The translations under genes and the position numbers were made by a program. The notes beneath the pieces are model-generated. The model worked only from the letters and a program-made list of their open reading frames with translations. It was not told the origin of the DNA and did no database searches. This document shows, piece after piece, positions 43,740 through 48,783 of a DNA stretch of 48,783 nt. Every line of letters begins with the position of its first letter. Position 1 is the first letter of the stretch. Source of the DNA: Candidatus Firestoneibacteriota bacterium. GTDB lineage: Bacteria; Oederibacteriota; Muellerivitia; Muellerivitales; Muellerivitaceae. The stretch is from the NCBI GenBank assembly GCA_013286205.1, contig JABDGD010000015.1, forward strand, positions 1 to 48,783. The letters are read 5' to 3'.

Positions 43740-44483
43740 TTGAGATTCATCATTTCTTTAGTTTTGTGGTTAACCCTGGGCATGGCGTCTCATTTGACGG
43801 CTCAAGGGTTACCCTCACTGACGCCTTCGCCCGTCGCCAGTCTTCCCAAGCCAATGGCCCTCACGATGAAAGATAAAATTCAGGACACCAGCCGTTTCAG
43901 TCGGCCCAAGCCGCCGAGTCAGTATATTGATGGCGAGGTTTTAAATTTAACGATTGATGAAGACTCCATGCCAGCCGGCGTGGTGATGTTAAACCTGTCG
44001 GATACCATTACGCTGGAGCAAATCCCCGAAGTGAATAAGGCGGATAAACACGGCAATCAGTATTACTGGCATCCTTTTAAGGGTTGGAACTACGCGCATT
44101 ACCGTGACGGCGACCGTCAGTGGTATGGCTGGCGCACGGGGGAAACGTTTCATTGGATTCTGTGGCACGAAGAACATTTCTGGTGGTACGACACCTACGC
44201 GGAACGCTGGCTTTATTACGACCGGGGTTATTGGTGGTGGCAGAACCTGAAAACGCCGAACGCGATTCAAGCGCGCCTCGATGATGGTCATTACCATGAG
44301 GTGGACGCGAATGGGGCTTTAGGGGAAGACCTGATGGCGACCGGCACGGTGGAATATGTCACGGGAACGCCCTCGCCCAAAACCACACCCTCGGCGGGCA
44401 AAAAACATGGCGGTCATCGCGGCGGCAGCGGTATGGGGAAGGGCGGGGCCTTGCCTCCGCCGGATGAAATCACGAACAATTAG
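43740..44483 (+). CDS. Exported Trp/Tyr-rich protein
   Basis: A 247-residue protein of unknown family, with a signal peptide (about 1-21, LTA-Q). Residues 108-167 are extraordinarily aromatic: 12 Trp between 110 and 167 and many Tyr, His and Arg, in the pattern W-x-GW-x-H-W. After that, an acidic segment and a Gly/Lys/Pro-rich tail. The TTG at 43740 is preceded by AGGG. It is divergent from the sedolisin gene. The aromatic block suggests a carbohydrate-binding or amyloid-like surface protein; this is inference. Confidence 0.6.
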   Translation: MRFIISLVLWLTLGMASHLTAQGLPSLTPSPVASLPKPMALTMKDKIQDTSRFSRPKPPSQYIDGEVLNLTIDEDSMPAGVVMLNLSDTITLEQIPEVNKADKHGNQYYWHPFKGWNYAHYRDGDRQWYGWRTGETFHWILWHEEHFWWYDTYAERWLYYDRGYWWWQNLKTPNAIQARLDDGHYHEVDANGALGEDLMATGTVEYVTGTPSPKTTPSAGKKHGGHRGGSGMGKGGALPPPDEITNN

Positions 44484-44490
44484 TTGAGAC

Positions 44491-45300
44491 TTAGTTAAAT
44501 TCCACGCATCTCATCGAAAGACTTTCGTACTCAAAGCCCTCGTAGGGGAAAGTGACCTTTGGTGTTCCCGCCACTGACGCGGCCGCCGCGGCTACCAGCA
44601 GCGGGGTGTAGTGATCGTCGGTCGGCACCGAGCTATGCGCGCCGGGCGCCTGTGTGTAGTTCGCTAAAGCATCCAGATCAAAATTTTGTAAATGCCCGGC
44701 AATCCAACTGTCAAAATCTTTAGCCCAACCAATGGGCAGCGCGTCCCGGTGGCCGTAATTGGCCAACCGTAAATTATGGGTAATGTTGCCGCTGCCCAAA
44801 ATGAAAACGCCCTGCTCCCGCAGAGGCGCTAAAGCTTTCCCCAGAGCGATATGTTCGGCCATGGGAACCCGGGTGCCGATCGACACCTGCAAAATAGGCA
44901 CATCTCCCTGGGGATACATATGAAGCAAGGGAGCCCAGGCGCCATGGTCTAATCCTCTTTGGTGGGCCTCTACGGGTTTTAATCCCGCTTGCGATAAAAG
45001 CGAGAAGACGGTTTTGGATAATTCGGGTGAAGCCGCGGCGTTGTACTGTACTTTGTAAAGTTCCTCGGGGAATCCATAAAAGTCATACATCAGCGGAACG
45101 GTTTGATGGGGGCCGATGTGTACGGGTTTTTGCAGCCAATGGGCGGAAACCATTAAGACGGCTTTGGGTTGGGGCATGGCCTTGGCCCAGCGAACCCAGG
45201 CTTCGGGCGCGCCGTCATTTTCCAGAGCGATCATGGGGGAGCCGTGGCCCACGAAGCCGACCGGCATGAGTTGGGAAGAGGGGTGAGTCATGCTTCCCAT
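44491..45300 (-). CDS. Extradiol (DODA-type, LigB) ring-cleavage dioxygenase
   Basis: A metal-dependent enzyme of 269 residues resembling YgiD/4,5-DOPA dioxygenase. Metal ligands: H19 in VGHGSPM and H54 in VSAHW; a third His lies in the GSGNITHNLR region, and conserved 'RGLDHGAWAPL' follows the substrate pocket. The natural substrate may be any catechol; L-DOPA is only a known substrate of relatives. It is divergent from the large Thr-rich gene. The start ATG is at 45300 or 45291. Confidence 0.85.
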   Translation of the reverse strand: MGSMTHPSSQLMPVGFVGHGSPMIALENDGAPEAWVRWAKAMPQPKAVLMVSAHWLQKPVHIGPHQTVPLMYDFYGFPEELYKVQYNAAASPELSKTVFSLLSQAGLKPVEAHQRGLDHGAWAPLLHMYPQGDVPILQVSIGTRVPMAEHIALGKALAPLREQGVFILGSGNITHNLRLANYGHRDALPIGWAKDFDSWIAGHLQNFDLDALANYTQAPGAHSSVPTDDHYTPLLVAAAAASVAGTPKVTFPYEGFEYESLSMRCVEFN

Positions 45301-45335
45301 AATAAGTTCTTTTCATCAAAAGCCAAGGTTGGGAC

Positions 45336-45395
45336 CTGTCTTTCGACCCCATTCACCGGGTTTATCACTCGTTGTCAGGTCTTAAACCTGTCTAT
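45336..45395. promoter_or_regulatory. Repeated ACCTGTCT words and a CAGGT/ACCTG palindrome
   Basis: ACCTGTCT occurs at 45336-45343 and 45388-45395. CAGGT-CTTAA-ACCTG (45378-45392) is a 5-5-5 palindrome. They lie between two divergent genes and may be operator half-sites for an unknown regulator. Confidence 0.35.
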
Positions 45396-45420
45396 CGGCG
45401 GGGAGGTAGATAAAGAACGG

Positions 45421-45575
45421 CCCCAATCCTAGAGGAGCAGCTCGGGCTGCCTATGGGTTGGCGGGGCTCTCCGAAAAAGTAATAAGAGGAATAAAAGGTT
45501 ATCGCCTAAAATAGGTTACAGCTAGGTAACGGGCTCTGCCGGGAAAGTTTGCCGACTTTTTTGGTTTTTGTCATG
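45421..45575 (+). promoter_or_regulatory. Structured leader before the Thr-rich gene
   Basis: An outer stem pairs GCCCCAATCC with GGGTTGGCGGGGC (3-nt bulge), enclosing an inner hairpin (GCAGC/GCTGC). Downstream a GTTAC/GTAAC stem and a related GGGCTCT...CCG.GAAAG repeat follow, ending in a T-rich stretch just before the ribosome-binding site. It could be a leader RNA that responds to something; no riboswitch consensus was matched. Confidence 0.35.
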
Positions 45576-45582
45576 AGGAACT

Positions 45583-47424
45583 ATGAAAACGTTTTTATTT
45601 CACCACACCAAAATCCTTTTGAGCCTTTTCGCTAAATGCCGCGGCGTCATGCTGTTGGTGTTGTTAGTGTTTTTAGGATGCGCCGGACAGTCAAACGCGC
45701 AAAACGTTTCTTCTATCACCGGTATATCCGCTCTTTGTAATTTTGCCGGTAATACCGCGGCGGTAACCTTTACCAGCAACGCGACAACTTTTAACACGGT
45801 TCATTACGACATTATTTTTTCCGCCAACACGGTGGTGGATAACACGGGTTGGTCTACTTCTTTAAATGAGCCGGTAACTTGTACCACGTCTCCCTGGCCC
45901 GGGTTTACTGGAAATCAAGGCGGCACCGCCTCAACCCAATTCATTACGACGGTGACGCTTCCCGTCGGCTCTTATACCGGCAATTTGATTGTGATTGCTT
46001 CTGAGAATGTCGGAACCATTGGCTGCAGCCCGCAGGCTCAGGCCTTTATTCCTTTTGTGAACTGCGCCAATACGCCGACCATTACCAATACGGTGACCAA
46101 TACCACCACACAGACCGCCACTTATACAGCCACGAATACTGTCACTCAGTCGGCGACCAACACGGCGACTCAAACGGCTACGAATAGCGCGACGCAGACC
46201 GGCACCAACACCGCGACGAATACCGCCACCCAAAGCGCGACCAACACGGCGACTCAAACCGCGACCAACAGCGCCACACAGACAGCCACCAATACGGCGA
46301 CGAATACAGCCACACAAAGCGCCACCAACACGGCCACTCAAACGGCCACGAATACCGTAACGCAAACCGCGACGAATTCTTCTACCAACACCGCCACCCA
46401 AAGCGCGACGAATACGGCCACGCAAACGGTGACCAACACGGTGACGCAGACGGCCACCAATAGCGCGACCAATACTTCAACCAACACCGCCACTCAAACC
46501 GCGACGAACAGCGCGACGAATACGGCGACGAATACCGCGACCGCGACGGTTACGAACACGGTGACTAACACGGCTACGAATAGCGCCACGAATACAGTGA
46601 CCAACACAGTCACTAATACGGCGACCGCTACGACCACCAATACTTCCACCAATACGGCGACCGCTTCCGCCACCAGCACCGCGACCAATACGGCCACTGA
46701 CACGCCGGTGAATACTTTTACTTTCACCAATACGGCGACGAACACGGCGACTAACACCGCGACGAATTCTTCCACTAATACAGCTACTCAGACCGCCACG
46801 AATACTTCCACCAACACCGCCACAGTGACTTCGACGAATACGGCTACCAATAGCGCGACCGCTACAGCCACCAACACTTCGACTAATACAGTGACCAGTA
46901 CCGCGACCAACACGGTGACTAATACGACCACCGCGACGGCGTCCAAAACTTCCACGAATACCGCGACCAGTACGGTCACCAATACGGTGACCAACACCGC
47001 CACGGTGACGGGGACGAGTACAGTCACGAATACCGTTACCAACACGGCGACCAATACGCCCACCAGCACCAATAGCTCCACCCCAACCGACACCACTACC
47101 AGCATTCCGCCGACAGCGACAGTCACCATGACCCCAACGGTTTCTCAGCCCTTGTCCGGTTTAGGCAAAGTGGTCTTGGGCCCCGTGCCGGTGCCGCGCG
47201 GAGGGATTGCTTACATCTTCCCGGACAAACCGATCTCGGCCTGCACTTTGGAAGTTTACGATCTGGTGGCGGAAATCGCGGGCACCGCGACCTTTAACGG
47301 TTCCAGCCAGCCTGTTTGGAATGTGGGCAACTTGTCGCCCGGGGTTTATATCGCGATTATCAAAGTGACTTATCTGGATGGCAGTACGGGAACGACGCAT
47401 CAAAAGATCGTGGTGTCCCGATGA
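45583..47424 (+). CDS. Secreted Thr-rich stalk protein with sorting-like C-terminus
   Basis: A 613-residue surface protein. Signal peptide (about 1-40; the end is ambiguous between GCAG and SNAQ). A globular domain covers about 41-163. Residues 164-520 are a low-complexity stalk of about 88 tetrapeptides of the kind T-N-T-A/T-Q-S-A. The last 90 residues form a domain with 'GPVPV', 'LSPGVYIAIIKV' and 'HQKIVVSR', similar to T9SS/FlgD-type tails. Thr/Asn stalks in such proteins are often O-glycosylated. ATG with GAGGAA upstream. Its stop overlaps the next start (ATGA). Confidence 0.75.
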   Translation: MKTFLFHHTKILLSLFAKCRGVMLLVLLVFLGCAGQSNAQNVSSITGISALCNFAGNTAAVTFTSNATTFNTVHYDIIFSANTVVDNTGWSTSLNEPVTCTTSPWPGFTGNQGGTASTQFITTVTLPVGSYTGNLIVIASENVGTIGCSPQAQAFIPFVNCANTPTITNTVTNTTTQTATYTATNTVTQSATNTATQTATNSATQTGTNTATNTATQSATNTATQTATNSATQTATNTATNTATQSATNTATQTATNTVTQTATNSSTNTATQSATNTATQTVTNTVTQTATNSATNTSTNTATQTATNSATNTATNTATATVTNTVTNTATNSATNTVTNTVTNTATATTTNTSTNTATASATSTATNTATDTPVNTFTFTNTATNTATNTATNSSTNTATQTATNTSTNTATVTSTNTATNSATATATNTSTNTVTSTATNTVTNTTTATASKTSTNTATSTVTNTVTNTATVTGTSTVTNTVTNTATNTPTSTNSSTPTDTTTSIPPTATVTMTPTVSQPLSGLGKVVLGPVPVPRGGIAYIFPDKPISACTLEVYDLVAEIAGTATFNGSSQPVWNVGNLSPGVYIAIIKVTYLDGSTGTTHQKIVVSR

Positions 47425-48783
47425 ACAAAACACTCGGGCTCCTCGCGTTGATCCTGGGTCTGGCGGCCTTTGCGCCTCTGGCGGCGCAGACCGGCAATTC
47501 CGCTCCTAATTTGGGAACGAGCTGGCTGAAAATTTCGCCCAGCACCCGCAACGTCGCCATGGGGGATTCCTCCGCGGCGCTTCCCGACGCTTTTGACCAG
47601 ATCGATTTAAACCCGGCGGGGCTGGGTCTTATCGGCGGTACTTTCATCACGCTGTCCCAAGATTTTTGGGCGCAAAGTTTGTCCGTGGAGCATTTAGTGT
47701 TTACGCAGGGAACGACGGCGGGGGATGGTTTTGCTTTGGGCGCCAATTTTATGAACTTCGGCAGTATTGATACTTATAACGTGACAGGCGGCGGTTCGGT
47801 TTTGACTCCCACGGGAAGCTACTCACCGGTGGGGCTCAATACTTACGGCGCTTATGGGTTGAGCTTGTCCGGCGGTCTTCGCGCGGGCTTAACGGCGCAC
47901 TTTATTTACGACAACGTTCAGCAGAATGTTTCTTCCACCACCGGGTCGCTTGACGCGGGTTTGTATTATCAAATGCCCGGCTCGCCCTTTTCGATGTCGG
48001 AAGTTTTGACGAACATTGGCTGGGACATTGATAGTTCTACCCTGCCGATGCAGGTGAAGACCGCCGCGGCTTACCGCGTTTATTTGGGGGCGGATGGAAG
48101 AATGCCCCACTACTTAACGCTGACCGGGGAAGCGGACTGGTTTCTCAACGGCTTCAGCTACACCCAATATGGGGTGGGCATGGAATACTGGTATAAGAAC
48201 CTGGTGGCGATTCGGGCGGGTTATCAGTTTTCCAACGTCGGCGACTTAAACGGATTAGTGGGACTGTCCCTGGGCGCGGGCATCCGCTACGAGGACTGGC
48301 GTTTGGATTACGCTTTTGTTTCGTTGGGTGAATTGGGTATCGCGAATCAAATTGGACTGAGTTTGAAATTGGGAAGCCTGCCTAAACCCAAACCTACGGC
48401 GACACCAGCTCCCGTCGTCACGCCGGCCGCGGCCGTGGTTCCGCCGCCCGCCCCGCCGACGCCTTTGAGCACGCCTACCTTTATGGAAATGTACCGGAGC
48501 GGCATTCAAAAATACGAGGCGAAAGACTTTGACGCCTCCATCCGGGACCTCAAAGACGCGCTTCTCATTCAAGACAATACGGTGCCGCGCTATTTTTACG
48601 CGGAAGCCAACGCCATGATCGGCGTGATTTATAAATTCAATCTGCCCGACCCCATCTTGTCCCACCAATACTGCGATATCGCCTTGTCGATTGACCCTTC
48701 CACCGAAACCGCGCGCAAGCTTAAGTATGAAATTGACGCGTCCAACACCAAAACCGAGCAAAAGTACTGGGATGGCATGGAAC
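47421..48783 (+). CDS. PorV/UPF0164-like outer-membrane barrel with TPR-like extension (partial)
   Basis: The frame runs off the window, so it is 5'-complete and 3'-partial: at least 454 codons. Signal peptide about 1-23 (LAAQ). Residues 25-315 match the PorV/UPF0164 pattern: 'LGTSWLKISPSTRNVAMGD' at the start, 'DQIDLNPAGLG' and repeated beta-strands such as 'GLSLSGGLRAGLTAHF'. A Pro/Ala-rich linker (about 316-350) leads to a helical region starting 'EMYRSGIQKYEAKDFDAS', resembling tetratricopeptide repeats. In T9SS, PorV shuttles cargo to the surface. The ATG overlaps the stop of the stalk gene, so they are co-translated. Confidence 0.72.
   Translation, partial: MNKTLGLLALILGLAAFAPLAAQTGNSAPNLGTSWLKISPSTRNVAMGDSSAALPDAFDQIDLNPAGLGLIGGTFITLSQDFWAQSLSVEHLVFTQGTTAGDGFALGANFMNFGSIDTYNVTGGGSVLTPTGSYSPVGLNTYGAYGLSLSGGLRAGLTAHFIYDNVQQNVSSTTGSLDAGLYYQMPGSPFSMSEVLTNIGWDIDSSTLPMQVKTAAAYRVYLGADGRMPHYLTLTGEADWFLNGFSYTQYGVGMEYWYKNLVAIRAGYQFSNVGDLNGLVGLSLGAGIRYEDWRLDYAFVSLGELGIANQIGLSLKLGSLPKPKPTATPAPVVTPAAAVVPPPAPPTPLSTPTFMEMYRSGIQKYEAKDFDASIRDLKDALLIQDNTVPRYFYAEANAMIGVIYKFNLPDPILSHQYCDIALSIDPSTETARKLKYEIDASNTKTEQKYWDGME

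Noticed and set aside
45421..45560. c-di-GMP-I (GEMM) riboswitch
   Set aside because: Words such as TAGGTAAC look similar, but the conserved GCAAAGCC and tetraloop-receptor order are absent.
45931..46425. Arg/Gly-rich minus-strand frame of 164 residues
   Set aside because: Also antisense to the Thr-rich stalk; composition reflects the repeat DNA and it has no ribosome-binding site.
46081..47100. CRISPR-like tandem repeats
   Set aside because: The 12-bp periodicity is coding and contiguous; there are no spacers and no cas genes.
46494..47129. Two minus-strand frames of Val/Ala/Leu-rich sequence
   Set aside because: They are the reverse complement of the Thr-rich stalk; the hydrophobic pattern (VAVLVAVF) comes from reading TNTA codons backwards.
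1..48783. tRNA or rRNA genes
   Set aside because: None of the intergenic gaps read by eye contained a tRNA cloverleaf or rRNA segment; a covariance search could still find one.

Overview
The window looks like chromosomal DNA from an uncultured Gram-negative bacterium. It carries outer-membrane beta-barrels, lipoprotein signal peptides, a periplasmic YceI protein and UppP. Base composition is moderate (roughly half G+C by eye), except for a clearly AT-richer patch near 36.2-38.2 kb and 39.7-40.15 kb. Several habits recur: NHL beta-propellers, Thr/Pro/Asn-rich stalks built on 'TNT/TPT' words, C-terminal domains resembling type IX secretion (T9SS) or FlgD-like sorting tails, and many TTG starts. 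These recall candidate-phylum lineages near Elusimicrobia or Goldbacteria. No 16S or ribosomal marker is present, so the phylum cannot be fixed.

Layout. 0-8.6 kb: tail of an EamA transporter, a GT-C-like membrane protein, malate dehydrogenase, then a plus-strand run (APS kinase, YfhO-type membrane protein, PHP phosphoesterase, an unknown helical protein), an MBL hydrolase and a small zinc-ribbon protein. 8.6-13 kb: aconitase and a copper-type P1B ATPase. 13-20.6 kb: an NHL lipoprotein, then LivJ/LivH/LivM-like subunits of a branched-chain amino acid ABC importer, interrupted by a small barrel, a six-repeat NHL lipoprotein and a membrane metallophosphoesterase. No ATPase subunit is present. 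20.6-24.9 kb: two tandem paralogs joining an NHL propeller to an SGNH-hydrolase-like domain. 24.9-27.6 kb: a minus-strand operon (FMN reductase, DUF2461, RsmB/F methyltransferase, DUF1569). 27.7-33.8 kb: YceI, an alpha/beta hydrolase with an HxlR regulator, an imperfect CCAAG-type inverted repeat, an HtrA-like protease with MFS and VIT transporters, and pirin. 33.9-36.1 kb: a coiled-coil secreted protein and a probably abundant outer-membrane protein. 36.4-40.2 kb: an AT-rich accessory patch with an HTH/zinc-finger protein, a membrane-anchored ParB-like protein and a 52-residue Lys-rich ORF. 40.2-48.8 kb: UppP, a sedolisin (S53) with Thr/Pro stalk and sorting-like tail, a Trp-rich secreted protein, a DODA dioxygenase, and a translationally coupled pair made of a giant Thr-rich stalk protein and a PorV/UPF0164-like barrel fused to a TPR region that runs off the window.

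The most striking groups are (i) the Thr-stalk/PorV-like pair together with the S53 peptidase, which look like cargo and outer-membrane partner of a T9SS-like surface-display route; (ii) the NHL-SGNH tandem paralogs; and (iii) the ParB-domain protein with a transmembrane segment and Pro/Thr-rich tail.
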